Positions 10,486 through 22,060 are shown, numbered from the stretch's first letter. The stretch: DNA of 64,000 bases from Trichostrongylus colubriformis (GCA_963978905.1 OZ022259.1:3472001-3536000); one strand, 5' to 3'. Notes: generated by a model not told the origin, from the letters alone. Numbers and translations: made by a program.

Positions 10486-12636
10486 TCTAACTAGGGAAGG
10501 TATTTTACTTACCATGGAACTTTGAAATGATCTCCGGGGGGATCGATAGAGCTTCAAACGCTGATTATAACTGTGAAAACCGAAATTGCTAAATGGCATC
10601 CTGAAGCGAGTTACGAAGGGTCAAAGTTTGCCTGTGACTTGCCTGTGACATCTCAATGGCGAGGCGCTTCGTCATCAGAATGACTAGCGCAAAGCCAGCA
10701 ATTACCTCCATGGCTCAGTCAGTGGCAGTGCCCCGTTTCTGCAGGCGCGAGGTTGTGGGTTTGCTTTCCGCCGGTGCGGCTTTTTTTTGCATTTTGTGTT
10801 TCATTGTCACTAAGTGCTTTTCTTTCACTTCTAAACGTTTCCTTGTATGATATTCGCGCGTAGGAAGCCGAATTACCCCTCTGTGCAAATTTCCAGCCGG
10901 ATCCAGTTTTTGGCCCAACTTCGGAAAATTAGGGGTGGCCAGGGTTTAAGTAGGAGTTTATGAATTTCCTTCCACAAAGAATCCTGCAAGCTGAACAAGA
11001 TAACCTAAACATACCTATCACACTTGCCCATCACACTAAACGCACGTAACAAGCGCCAAATAAGAGCATTTGCTGGGCAAGGGTCAGCGACTACTCCTTT
11101 GTTGAATGGGTTGCCAGCCAATAGCCCACCAATTTTTCCGAGATTTGGTCAAATTCTCGAATTGGCTGAAAACTTGTCCTACAGGGTAATTTGATCCCCT
11201 GAACACGAAAATCACACTGGTTTTGCGTGAAAACGTATGGCTCGCTCGCTATGGGCTCCCAAACATACCATGAAATATTGGGTCATTCCATAAGTAGTGT
11301 CGTTTTTTTTCAAGCAAAAATTTTTGCCATAAAGTCACACGTTTTTGCAGCATTTCATGTATCATTCGAAAGGAAATTTTCTGCCCTACAAAATGACATG
11401 TTCAGTTTTTGAGTATGTTAGAATGGCGCCGACATTTAGACTGGCGAAGAGGTAGGTCTAGCCGACGAAAACTGGCCAAACCGGCAATCAACTGAAACTT
11501 TATATTTCACTTCAGGAAAATCGACCAATCATGTGTCGCGTACTTACTCCTGACCTCTTCTACAATTTTCAATATTTAGTTGATCAAGAAGTCGTGTCGT
11601 TCTTTTTCTAAAATTTTTTTTCAAAAGCACCCACACTTATTCAAAATAAAATTTTTTTCGTTCAAACTCCTTGCTCACAATTGTTTCATGAACCACTTTG
11701 AAGAACGTTTTCTGCTGTATCGAAAACATCTTTCTAGTTCCTTTTGGCTGCGATTCAGATTGAGTTTTAATACCATGTGATAGGGGTCTAGTTGACATTT
11801 TTCACAATTTATTTTCTCCAAAGAAAGTTAAGGAATCCGGTCAGTGATATTTCCCTGTTCCCACCCCACACCCTGTTCTTAACATTTCACCACCCTTTCA
11901 ACTGATTGGTTGAGAAAATTTTCTTGCCTTGGTTCGAAGAAATTGTCTAAAATCACCGAGTTGTGGAGGAAAAACTAAATGTGGAGAAAGAACGACACGA
12001 CTTCTTGATCAACTAAATATTGGAATTTGTAGAAGAGGTCTGGACTAAGTACGCGACACATGACTGGTTGATTTTCCTAAAGTGAAATATAGTGTTTCAA
12101 TTGATTGCCGGTTTGGCCAATTTTTGTCGGCTGGACCTACCTCTTCGCCAACTTAAATCTCGACGCCATACTAACGTACTCAGAAACTATACATGTAATT
12201 TTTTAGAGCAGAAAATTTCCTTTCGAATGATACATGACATGCTGCAAAAACTTGTGATTTTATGACAAAAATTTTTGCTTGGAAAAAAGCGACACTACTT
12301 ATGGAATGACCCAATAGTATTACTATTTTTTCAGAAAATTCATAACTTCATTCAGGTAATTGTTTGACAGATTCCGAATACAGATTTGAGATCAGCATTC
12401 AAAAGTGCGTACAGTGGTATGTGTCTCATTGCAAAGGGCCATTTCGACAAACCGTCTGATGGCAAAGTGCCTCGCCAATGAGTGTCACAGGCAAACTTTG
12501 ACCCCTCGTAACTCGCTTCAGAATGCCATTTAGCAATTTTGGTTTTTACAGTTATAATGAGCGTTCGAAGCTCTGTCGATCCCCCTGGGTCTCATTTCAA
12601 AGTTCCATGGGAAGTAAAATACCTTCCCTAGTAAGA
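10486..12636. mobile_element. Large nested inverted-repeat (foldback) element, 2.15 kb
   Basis: Outer arms 10486-10645 and 12484-12636 are inverted copies (ctagggaaggtattttactt against aagtaaaataccttccctag). Inner arms of about 315 bp, 11279-11593 and 11997-12313, are also inverted copies (gggtcattccataagtagtg against cactacttatggaatgaccc). The spacers between outer and inner arms differ in length (about 633 and 170 bp). No transposase motif is visible. A possible exon of the tectonic-like gene lies just left of it (10150-10204); 12637-12944 holds nothing I recognise. Confidence 0.85.
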
Positions 12637-12944
12637 GACGCCGTGTGGCGCTAAAGAAATCGAAAGGGATCCGAAGAAAGAGGAAGTTGCAAAGAAAGGA
12701 TCATTTTGTAACGAACAATCAAGGTTAGAAGCGATAATTGGTGGAAAGACCTGAATTCGAAAGCGCGGCCCTGTGGTGCGTATTCGCATCATATTCGCTT
12801 CAAAACACTGACTTTCCGAGTTGTCCGCTAAAGAGATGTCCTTTGTTGTCTCGTAGAGTGTATTTCATTCATTGGTGATGATGTGGAGTAAGTGAAACAA
12901 GATACAGTAACAAACAAGCAAATCAGTTAAAGACATCATTAGGG

Positions 12945-13478
12945 ATAATGCGTTAATGGAGAAATCCCTACAAGAAGTCGCTTACATGATAGTCCTGGGC
13001 CTAAGAAGGCTATCTGTGGCGAAATCCCGGTGAAAAAGTGCCCATCCAAGCTGTAGAAACCCTGCAAAGCGCCGCAATCATGCAGCGGTTCCGCCTCTTG
13101 GACACAGCGGTCCCGCCTCCCGATGACGTAATTCCCGATTGATTGGGGTGGGAGCGGCCGAGGAGATGGGGCAGGATCGGGGGTTTTGCGGCGCGCTTTC
13201 GCAGTTGTAGCTTGAAACTCGTTCAAGAAAAAAGATGTTGTCGTATTTCCAAACACTCTCCTGTGTTTACTTGGCAACATGCCAATGGAAAATTGGATCA
13301 GACTACTCCCATCTTGACGGACAGGTCGTCCGCGTCGAGAATCAACAGTGGGAAGGGGGTCCTATTTATCGGGTTTTGGGCCATTTCCATCCGTTTTTTC
13401 TCCACTATCCTGTTACTAGGCGTCTCGACTTTCATATGCACTATTTCTTTTACTTTTCGTCCGACTTTCCCCTAATGC
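12945..13478. repeat. Interspersed repeat, CATTAGGG family (copy 1)
   Basis: This 530-bp segment is a close relative of 19361-19904: both begin near CATTAGGG followed by aatggagaaat(c/t)cctaca, share ggacaggtcgtccgcgtcga, and end in CCTAATGCTGCCTTT. Its left and right ends form a short inverted repeat (CATTAGGG...CCCTAATG). Long ORFs inside it exist in both strands and all shift between copies, so I treat them as non-coding. Confidence 0.7.
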
Positions 13479-14082
13479 TGCCTTTAAGTGAAGAATAAGT
13501 GAAAGCGTAAGAAAAAGTGTTTACAACTAAAACCTAATTAATTCACTTTCCAGACCTTGGCAAGGTGCCGTGTGTGCATGCGGCCACCGTCCCCCATACC
13601 GTAAACCAAAATCACCCTCCTCGTATGTTTAGAGACACCAGAAGGGGGTAATTTTGGCTTACGGTAGAACAGACGTACTGTGGACGAGTTTAAGTGGCCG
13701 CCATTGCACAAACTCGCCAGTTTGACGCCTTGGCATGGTGCCAAAAGAAGATGTTTCTATTATAAATTTGTTTTTTCTTTACTTTTTATTTTGTTCTTTT
13801 TTATATTGTCTCTAGATGTACTTACATGAATGCTAATGTAGTTGGGAATGACCACACCGCTGCGCTGGGAGTCAAGTGCTACAACTAACGTTGGCCCGGC
13901 CCGTCTCCTACAACTCGGAATGAATGCGCTGATGCGAATGGGATGCGAATACACACAGCAGCGTCGCGCTTTTGAGTCCGGGTTTTTTTGCCTATTATCG
14001 CTTCTAACCTTGAGTGTTCATTAGAAAATGCTCATTTCTTTGCATCTTCCTCTTGTTTCAGACCCCCTTCCGGTTCCTTTGA

Positions 14083-14247
14083 GTCTGCGTTTATACTTTG
14101 CGGTGCAGGCGGCAAGGTATGACTTCGTGTCTCTGCGACTCCGCCTATACCGCCCTGTCTCGTTGCCTGCGTCTTCCCTTGTGCCACTGTGTCTCGCTGG
14201 CTGTGAACGCAGCCACGCTGTGACAGCGCTGAGTATGAACACGGCCC
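14083..14247. mobile_element. MITE, GGCCGCGTTCATAC family
   Basis: Left end ctgcgtttatactttgcggt, right end GAGTATGAACACGGCC in inverted orientation; the interior has the family's TGTGCCACTGTGTCTCGCTGG phrase. The ends are a few bases diverged from the consensus. Confidence 0.65.
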
Positions 14248-14909
14248 AAAAGCTCTACGCAGGACCGCTGACCACTTCTAGACAGGCTCCGCCTCCAACT
14301 CAATGCGTCGTTCACTGCGAAATCCTGCCACGTGTCACAGATCCTTGCGACTTTGATCAATATGTGAGATTTGGGAGGTAGAGCAAAGGGAATTGAACAC
14401 TGTAAATTTATGCCACATTTACAACAGTCCACATTCCAGGCAGTCATCGTCCACTCGCGACCGAAACACAACGTCATGTGTAGTTATACATCGAGCTACG
14501 CTCACCTTTACGCATAGTAACGGATCCATTAATGGTGCTCAGATCAGGTACGGAGACCATTTTTGTACTTGTTGGACTGATTATCTGCAGTATAGCGGTG
14601 CGCGTTTGTCTAGCTGTAGAAATTTGTCTAGCTAAGTTACCACGTAGCGAGAATTGCGTGGCCGCACGCGTCACGTACTTTGTTGGTCCTATTGCAAAAT
14701 GACCGCGAGCTAGGGCACGCCTTCCAGTGCGTTACGTGACTTAGTTGGGCAGTCTTGACGCGCATTCGTATTACGGTAACTGGCGTGATTACGAAACAAG
14801 CACACAATCCTTAAATTTTTCCAAACCTTCAGTACTCATCCCTTCAGCTTCAAAGGATCAGTCAGCCTGACTTTCTACCAGTATAAACCTTCTTTCTGGA
14901 GTTGGATAT

Positions 14910-15335
14910 CAAAGGAATTGTACACGGAAAATAAGATTCTCTGTTAGCCATACATCTGTGTTGCATTCACCTAACTGGGGCTGCATTCAAAGTGTCACGC
15001 GAAAAAGTGAGAATCCGGCTGGGATACAGCTCCTCAAAGTGGTGGCCGAGGGGGCGGGGCCTCAGAGTCAATGACCGTCCCGTCGTTCGCTGCAGTTGGT
15101 GTCGCATAGTGGGAATAGAAAGTCACGTGAACAGTCCCACTCTTCGTCTCCAACCGCTCGGACGACGGGCGGACATTTACTGCGAAGCTTCACCCCTCGG
15201 CTATCACTTTGAGGAGCTGTATCTCAGCCGGATTCTCAATTTCTCGCGTGAATTTTGTATGCGGCCCTTATTAGGCACATACATCATGCATATATGGGTA
15301 ACAGAGAAGCTCAATTTTCCGTGCGCGATTCCTTA
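14910..15335. mobile_element. Foldback element with long terminal inverted repeats (copy 2)
   Basis: Same family as 9264-9688: CAAAGGAATTGTACACGG at the left, an inverted TTTTCCGTGCGCGATTCC at the right, and the inner phrase agctcctcaaagtggtggcc against its inverted partner. The region between 13479 and 14909 otherwise contains only a MITE and unassigned DNA. Confidence 0.75.
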
Positions 15336-15544
15336 GAACAGGTAGTCTTGCAGACACTACAACACCAACCTGTACTATCTGCCTAAACTAGACTCAGAGA
15401 TCCAAAAAAAGAATGTCACAGATCTCTCAGAGCGGTAAAATCTGCGTTGGGCCACACACCAAGTACGCATATGTGCTAGAGCCATTCAGCGGATCGTTGC
15501 GCTGCCACACGCCAGTTAAAGTCACGAATGTAATACACTTCTTC

Positions 15545-15855
15545 GGGTGTGTAGCCTTATGTCGAATTTTTGCTCAACCGCGTGCGACGGCGACGCGGCA
15601 GATTTCTTCACGTGTTATTGCGTACATAGCGTACACACCTTTCAAGTTGCACCAAATTTAATAATTAATTGATTGGGATTGTTACCATGCAACGTTATTA
15701 TTCTTCACTTTTTATGTTACTATTTTGTCTTTTAAAGGCACAAAAACAATTGCTTTTAAATGATTATGGGATAAATAGGACCGCGGCAAGTTGCGTCAAT
15801 GGCGGATCAATGTGCGACGCCACAAAGCGAAAATTCGACATAAGGCTACACACCT
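15545..15855. mobile_element. Palindromic element, GGGTGTGTAGCC, with 9-bp TSD
   Basis: Terminal repeats GGGTGTGTAGCCTTATGTCG and an inverted CGACATAAGGCTACACACC. Flanks CACTTCTTC and CACTTTTTT match at 7 of 9 positions. This places it with the elements at 18418, 27483, 46321 and 52749. Confidence 0.75.
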
Positions 15856-16291
15856 CACTTTTTTGCGACGTTAACTGACGAGATTATACACGGTACACCA
15901 TCGCTATGCTACACTACAGTAACTGCGTCACCAAATAAATCTTGATGTTGCAAAAAAAAATAGAAAAGCGAAAGCTATACAGTGCTTCTGTAAATTTGGA
16001 ATAGAAGCGGAATCTCTAGTGATCCCAGTGTGAGACGATGGAGAAGATGGGCTTTTTTATGGCAGGCAAAAGCCTTTCTTGATCAGGACAGGATCTTATA
16101 ATTGTGACTACTGTCTAAAGTACAAGGACTTTTAGTTATTTCAGCTACGACCATCGTACCGTTTCCAGTCAAGAGACACGTATCTTGCTGACCGTACGCA
16201 TAAGATTCGTGGAATATCGTGCTCCATGTCAGTTTAGCAGGTAATAATATGCTTCCTTGAGTGCGAAGAACAACGCGCAAGCGAGGGCCTA

Positions 16292-16467
16292 GGCCGTGTT
16301 CATACTTTGCGCTGCCGGTGGCAGGGCGTGGCGGCGTGACTCTGCATCTCCGCCTGTCCACCCTGTCTCGTTGCATGCGTCGACTATGCACCTCCCTCGT
16401 GCCATTCTGCCTCGCTGTCCATGAATACTACAGCCATGCCCTGCCGGTGCAAAGTGTGAACGCAGCC
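16292..16467. mobile_element. MITE, GGCCGCGTTCATAC family
   Basis: Starts GGCCGTGTTCATACTTTGCG after CTA and ends GCAAAGTGTGAACGCAGCC before TTA; typical interior. It sits 265 bp from another small MITE at 16732. Confidence 0.75.
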
Positions 16468-16731
16468 TTACTCTGTCAACCATGGAGCTTCGAGAACATT
16501 GAAGGCTTCTAATAAAGGTCGATAGAACAGATTCTGAAATCATAACTCATGCTCCGAAAAAACAGATTTCATAAGGTGTTGAATTTCGAAGTTGTGGTTC
16601 CGTTGGAGCAAGTTGAGATTAAGTTTACGCTGCATTTATGCTTTTGCGACGCGATCGTACAATCACAACGATCTTGTGATCGTGGAGTGCCGCAACGCCC
16701 AAACAGCGCAGGCTCCGCTATCAATATGTTA

Positions 16732-16879
16732 GGCTGCCATCAGACTTTGCCATTTAGCGGTGTCGCAGCTCCGCACGCGAAGTTGCGGCATTGTCAAGGT
16801 CGTAGTATCGCGTGCGAAAATGCGACGTCGCAAAATCGCAGAATCGCAAAATCACGAAATCGCAAAGTCTGACGGGGCC
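16732..16879. mobile_element. MITE, GGCCGCCGTCAGAC family (Harbinger-like)
   Basis: Left end GGCTGCCATCAGACTTTGCC after TTA; right end GCAAAGTCTGACGGGGCC before TTT. A related partial copy (cagacttcgcgattgtgcg ... cgcaaagtctgac) follows at 16937-17075. Confidence 0.7.
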
Positions 16880-17363
16880 TTTGCATGTCCGAGTACGCCA
16901 ACGCCAGTGTGACCACTCAGACCGCAGTGGCTGGAGTCAGACTTCGCGATTGTGCGAGACCGCGATGTTGCAGAGCTGCAGCCTCCACGCGCCGATCGCA
17001 GCATTGCATAACACAGAATGGTAGAATCGTGCGAAAGTGCGACATCGAAGATTCGTGAAATCGCAAAGTCTGACATTTTGGTTACGTTCGTATGATCGCA
17101 CTACAGAGTATGTAGGGTGTGCACCGTTCAGACCGAATTTCTTATCGCGGCGTGCGAGCAAGGGATCGCGTGGTGTGTAGTTGGGTCCCAAAGTGATTGC
17201 TGTGTCATGCGCCTTTTTTCAGTGTAGAGTAGAGTACTCGCTTTAGGGTACAAACCCAGCTCGCATACCGGGTTGCGGAATCCTCTAATAACGTAACAAA
17301 CCTTGGACCTGATCTACGTGCTACGATCGCACCATTACGTGGCAGAGTATGAACGCAGCTTCA

Positions 17364-17535
17364 GGCCGCGTTCTTACTCTGCGGTGCGACGACACGGCGT
17401 GGCTGCATTTCTCTGCGTCTCCGCCTATGCCACCCTGCCTCGTTGCTTGCATCGTCTCGGCATCTACCCTGTGCCACTCTTCCTCGTTGCCTGTGAACGC
17501 AGCCACGTCTTTTGGCGCTGAGTATGAACGCGGCC
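17364..17535. mobile_element. MITE, GGCCGCGTTCATAC family, intact ends
   Basis: Starts GGCCGCGTTCTTACTCTGCG and ends GAGTATGAACGCGGCC, flanked by TTCA on both sides (a 3- or 4-bp target duplication). Confidence 0.8.
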
Positions 17536-17792
17536 TTCATCGTAACTCTCACCAAGAACACTACAGATTAGCGGATATAGCCATAAAATGAGATGAACAT
17601 CAGCAATCATGCGAAGAATAAGTGTTTGGGGGTTCCATATAAAATATCATGGTAGGAAACCAAAGTGCGTTCGCCATTATTTTTCTGGAAGTTTCGCTTG
17701 TGCTTATTGTTAGCTCCTCTACCCTTAAAATATTCTACTACCTACGCCATCACTCCGAATTTCACTTACTACAGGTCATTTCGAATCTTTCC

Positions 17793-18017
17793 AGATTCGA
17801 GCTACAACGTGGTCGTTTTCACTGCCCATCAGAGATTACGTGCTGGCAAGAATTATGGCTACCACTGCTGACGGACGTCTCACCATCCACTGTACCTCTA
17901 CTAGGGTGTGCTATTATCACCACCCTATGTATTGTTTTTGCTACCGTGAAAAGGAAAGGGAAATCGTTAGAGCCAATCAGTAACAACCATGTAACATTAT
18001 CAAAGAAATTACAGTGA
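17793..18017 (+). CDS. Candidate terminal exon with a transmembrane segment
   Basis: After an acceptor ...CTTACTACAG the reading frame is open for 74 codons to a TGA. It contains a Cys-Trp motif (ITCWQELWLPLL), then about 22 hydrophobic residues (VPLLGCAIITTLCIVFATV), a basic KRKGK stop-transfer and a polar tail. This is the layout of a type I membrane-protein C terminus and might be the end of the tectonic-like gene on the same strand (some tectonics end in such an anchor). The frame is also open upstream to 17649, and a second plus-strand frame (17665-17871) overlaps, so the coding frame is uncertain. I see no exons that link it to 7536. Confidence 0.35.
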   Translation, partial: RFELQRGRFHCPSEITCWQELWLPLLTDVSPSTVPLLGCAIITTLCIVFATVKRKGKSLEPISNNHVTLSKKLQ

Positions 18018-18398
18018 ACATCTTCTGCTGTTGGTAATTTTGTTTCAGTAACGACTGTTTTTCCGCCATAAGTAAATTGTTGCTTTTGACTGACAGTAAT
18101 AAACCTTGACTTAGCTCTAAAATACAAAGGCAAAAAGGTGACTAGGATTGGGTCTATACTTTGATGTAACCCAAATTTTGATGTCTGGCATACGAGAAAC
18201 TTCGGGATACTAAACACACCACCTCCACATTGTACACGTGTCAATATGTAGGCGAAAAAACACGAAAAAAGTTTTTACGGTGAATATTTTTCGCTTTTAA
18301 CAGTTCTCTTATCAGGGACGAATACTTTTGTTTCTCAAGAGTCATCGAAAGTGAGTCCTACACTTTGATATAATGCAACCCATACTCCATGCGAGATA

Positions 18399-19117
18399 TT
18401 AGGTTGATCGAAAAGTTGGGTGTGTGCAGATATGACAGCGAATCGCTTCGCGGCGTTTCACTCGCGGCGCCACCAGTACGACTCGCCGTATCGATTGCCC
18501 TCGGGAGCCGGCCGAGCGTGACTGCGTCACGTCTGCGCTTCCACTCATGCCACACTGCTTCACTGAAGGCTGCCATGCCCTGCCACTGGCACTCGCACCC
18601 GCCGCGCCGCTCGCTGCGGGCGGCCACGCGATTCGCTGTCATATCTGCACACACCCCGAAAAGTTTTGATAGGGTTGAGACTTTTTTCTGTTTTATTTTA
18701 CAACTTAACAAACAAGCTAATCAACAATATAATAATCATCTTAGTTATAACATGGTGCCACCTAACGGGCAGGTCAACGATTCCCTTCTCTCAGAACTGT
18801 GAAGATTGGGATCCACCCTATACACCTGGTATTGCTCCCTCAGATTACCACTTGTTCCGGCCACTCAAGGCTCTTTTAGCAAAAAAAAAAAAAAACAATC
18901 CGTCAACTATGACCGCTTTGAACAAGTGGTCGGTGACTTCTTTGACTCCCAATCTTCTCAGTTCTGGGAGAAGGGAATCACTGACCTGCCCGTTAGGTGG
19001 GACAGTGTTATAACTAAAGATGGTCGTTACCTATATTGTTTATTAGCTTGCATTGTTTGCTTAGTTGTAAAATAAAACAGAAAAGTCTCAACTCTATAAA
19101 CTTTTCGATCAACCTAA
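18399..19117 (+). mobile_element. Deleted mariner-like element with transposase remnant
   Basis: TA target sites flank inverted ends TTAGGTTGATCGAAAAGTT (left, interrupted) and AACTTTTCGATCAACCTAA-type (right). Between about 18803 and 19035 a C-terminal mariner transposase fragment is readable: [20 protein letters not shown], which contains the motif around the third catalytic Asp, then FFDSQSSQFWEKGITDLP. A run of 15 A at about 18880 separates these two parts into different frames, and the N-terminal two thirds are missing, so it is inactive. Its left inverted repeat is split by a 239-bp insertion. Confidence 0.85.
18418..18656. mobile_element. Palindromic element nested in the mariner end, exact 9-bp TSD
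   Basis: Terminal repeats GGGTGTGTGCAGATATGACA and its inverted partner TGTCATATCTGCACACACCC. It is flanked by exact copies of CGAAAAGTT (18409-18417, 18657-18665), and removing the insert and one copy restores the mariner inverted repeat. A 9-bp duplication with long inverted repeats fits Mutator-like or Merlin elements. Confidence 0.88.
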
Positions 19118-19360
19118 TACATACACGAGCACATAACGACGCTGCTAAACACACTACCCCTGTATTGTATCATTATCGACCGCATCAACCAATCGGCCGA
19201 CGTTTTCTATGTTTCCTCCAGTGACCTTTTCGAGATATCAAAAGCAAAAAAAAATCATAATTCCTTGAAAGAAATCAAAAAATCACATGTCTTGAAAATC
19301 ATTTTGCTACTTTGAGACAGTCATAGGGGTAATGTGGGTGATAAGGAATCCCTTAAATAC

Positions 19361-19904
19361 AGCATTAGGGGTAGTGCGGTAATGGAGAAATTCCTACAAG
19401 AAGTCACTCATATGGTAGTCCTGGGCCCAAGAAGGCTACCTGTGGCGAAATCCCAGTGAAAAAGCGCCCCTATGAGCTGTAGAAACGCCGCAAAACGTCG
19501 CAAGCGCCCATCTGTCCCGCCTCTTAATAAGTCGATCCCGCCTCCGGATGACGTAATTTCCGGTTGACTGGGGTGGGAGGGGCCAAGGAGATGCGGCAGG
19601 ATGGAAAGTATTGCGGCGCGCTTTCGCAGTTTTAGCTTGAAGCTCACTCCAATAAAAGGATGCGGTCGTATTTCCAAACCTTCCCTTGTGTTTACTTGGC
19701 AACATGCCAGTGGAAAACTAGATCAGACTACCCACCTCTTGACGGACAGGTCGTCCGCGTCGAGAATCAACAGTGGAAAGGGGGTCTTATTTCTCGGGTT
19801 CTTGGTCAATTCCATCCGCTGTTTCTTCACTGTCCTGATACTAGGCATCTCGCCTTTCACATTCACTACTTCTTCAACTTTTCACCCGACTTTCGCCTAA
19901 TGCT
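19361..19904. repeat. Interspersed repeat, CATTAGGG family (copy 2)
   Basis: Close relative of 12945-13478, with ends CAGCATTAGGGG and CGCCTAATGCTG. A related degenerate segment lies at 38640-39000 (gtgataggggtaatgtggg). It is followed immediately by another palindromic element at 19914. Confidence 0.7.
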
Positions 19905-19913
19905 GCCTTTGAG

Positions 19914-20058
19914 CTGCGTTCATACCCAACTGAATGGGATTTTTTGCGCCAACCTCAAATCGCGGATGAGCCGATGCGCTCATTTTCTCGATCAATAAGC
20001 ATCTTTTACTTTACGCCGATCCGCCAAGAAACCCATTCAGTTCAGTATGGACGCGACC
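19914..20058. mobile_element. Palindromic MITE, GCTGCGTTCATACCCAACTG
   Basis: Left end GCTGCGTTCATACCCAACTG and inverted right end CAGTTCAGTATGGACGCGACC. The terminal 13 bases resemble the GGCCGCGTTCATAC family but the interior differs (ttttttgcgccaacctcaaa), so it is a distinct subfamily. A fragment of the main family (gcgtaaagtatgaacgcggc) follows at 20130-20149. Between 20150 and 21257 there is no supported gene. Confidence 0.65.
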
Positions 20059-21257
20059 TAAAAGATGTCACTCACTTGAAAACTGGGCAGCGGGCACAGT
20101 TTTGACGCTGTCGCTGCCACTGTCGGTGCGTAAAGTATGAACGCGGCCGTAGTAGAAGTGGGGACTTCACTAACAATGAACGATAGCTACCCTTTTACGA
20201 ATGAGAAAGGTAGGGGTTTGAAAGATTTGTCAAATGAAAAGAATATCCATGGGCAAGAATTCCCAACCTGTCTTCTCCTTGTGAATCCTGTGGTTGTTTT
20301 CTTCCTGGTTGTTCACCCGCTTCTGGGTTACCAGCAGAAGTTCTCTTTTGTGGCTGCAGACCAGCTCGGAACAAAGGACAGAATCGAACTGTCTCTTTAC
20401 TCGGGTTTCTGAGCTTGTGCTGACTCCGGTGGCCCAAATCGTTCGCTGTTGTCTAACTTCTTTGGGGCCTTCAGGGAGTCCTCGGCCCTAAAAGTTGTGA
20501 ATGGAGCTACGATTAGAGGAGGCAAGTGTAACAAGTAAATGACTTGTGGATCGAACCGTCCGGTAAGGCACCCTTTCAAACTTCGTTATAAAATATATTT
20601 ATTGGAATTGTGCATAAATAGCAACTGAGGTGCAAAAAACGATTTAGATATATCAAGATACAAATTTAGCTTATCGCAACTGGGTGTACTATAACAGGAA
20701 ACTAAACAATAATTGAAAGGAACAATCGTTTGGCAAACAAATCAATCAATTTATCGAATGATGAATCAAATGAATACACTGGGCATAGAAAGGATATTGA
20801 CCGTCGGCAATCATGCAGTGAGTTCATTGTCGTCGAAAAAGTAGCATCAACAAAGCATAAAAATGGATCGGTCGAAAAAAAGCAAAAAACATCATCGTGA
20901 TTGTGTAAAAATCGGAAGCAATCTACCCAAAATATGAGAAGGCATTCAGAATCCGACAGTGCAGCCGACAAGAAATTAAGTGACAACTTAGGTCAATGTG
21001 GACTGAGAGGAGGAGACGCGACTTGCTGGCAGCATCGATCCTACAGCTGGGGAGGGTCCACTAGCCGTCAAGGGCTCTGCCAAATTTGCCTCAGCCTTTT
21101 CAGGGAAGGAGCTTGCCAGCGTTGTCAACGATCTCCCGAGAGTGTGCCCTCTAGTCGTCTGTGCTCTGCCAGATGCCAAGGATTGTAACGGCCATCCGGT
21201 TTTCCCCCTCTCCCCCTGGACACATTCATTGACCAGCCAATTTTTGTGAATAACTAA

Positions 21258-21430
21258 GGCCGCGTTCATACTCCGCGCGGCAGGGCGTGGCTGCGTTCCC
21301 AGGCAGCGAGGCAGAATGGCACGGGAAAGGTGCAGAGATGACGTGGCAACGAGGGAAAGTGGCATAGGCGGAGATGCAGGGGCATGCAGCTACTTCCCGC
21401 CGCCGGCACTGCAGAGTATGAACGCGGGCC
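21258..21430. mobile_element. MITE, GGCCGCGTTCATAC family, interior inverted
   Basis: Ends GGCCGCGTTCATACTCCGCG and GCAGAGTATGAACGCGGGCC. The interior (gcagggcgtggctgcg, gaggcagaatggcacgggaa) reads in the opposite direction to copies such as 23607. Confidence 0.75.
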
Positions 21431-21924
21431 TATGCGCATATTTTTTGATTCTCTGTCGTCATCTGAGCGATATTAGTGAATACCGAGAAATGGGATCACC
21501 ATCCTTCCACTAACAGAGATATTCCTGCACGTTACGTTGCTGATTGATTTTGATTTCCCTTGAGAAAGCAACACAGAAGTTAAACAACGATTCACAGAAA
21601 GAGATACACATTCGGTAAAGAAATCAGTCAAGAACAATGATGAATGGAAGTACATGGGATAAAAAGATCGTTGCTCCTGCACTGGTTGGTTGCTGCCAAA
21701 AGGCGCACATCGAGATCGCGGTCAAATGGATTGTAGATCAAAGTTGGCCAAGGTATTCGCTCTCTAAAGAGAGCAAACGAAAAAACAAAACAAAAAAAAA
21801 ATCGACAGCGTGGCTTCTATAAGTTTAGGAGATCTGCTCGAAACAACTGCTGCCGCTTGACCTACAAAATCCGACGGTGAAGCCTGCGACAGATTAAATG
21901 CCATTTAAGAAACACTTACTGTTA

Positions 21925-22060
21925 GGCCGCTGTCAGAGTTTGCGATTTTGCGGTGTCGCGGCTCCGAACGCGAAGCTAAGGCATCGCACAATCCCAAGGT
22001 CGTAAAGTGCAATGCGCAAAGTCGCAGAATCATAGAATCGCAAAATCGCAAAATATCAAA
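21925..22060. mobile_element. MITE, GGCCGCCGTCAGAC family, right end eroded
   Basis: Left end GGCCGCTGTCAGAGTTTGCG after TTA; the interior matches copies at 248 and 56862; the right end stops at aatcgcaaaatatcaaag without the terminal GACGGCGGCC. Confidence 0.6.

Noticed and set aside
12939..13475. Overlapping ORFs of 110-113 codons on both strands
   Set aside because: The homologous repeat at 19361-19904 keeps the DNA but not the same frames, so they are not coding.
18389..18802. 137-codon plus-strand ORF
   Set aside because: It lies wholly across the palindromic element nested in mariner; its frame is a by-product of the GC-rich inverted repeat.
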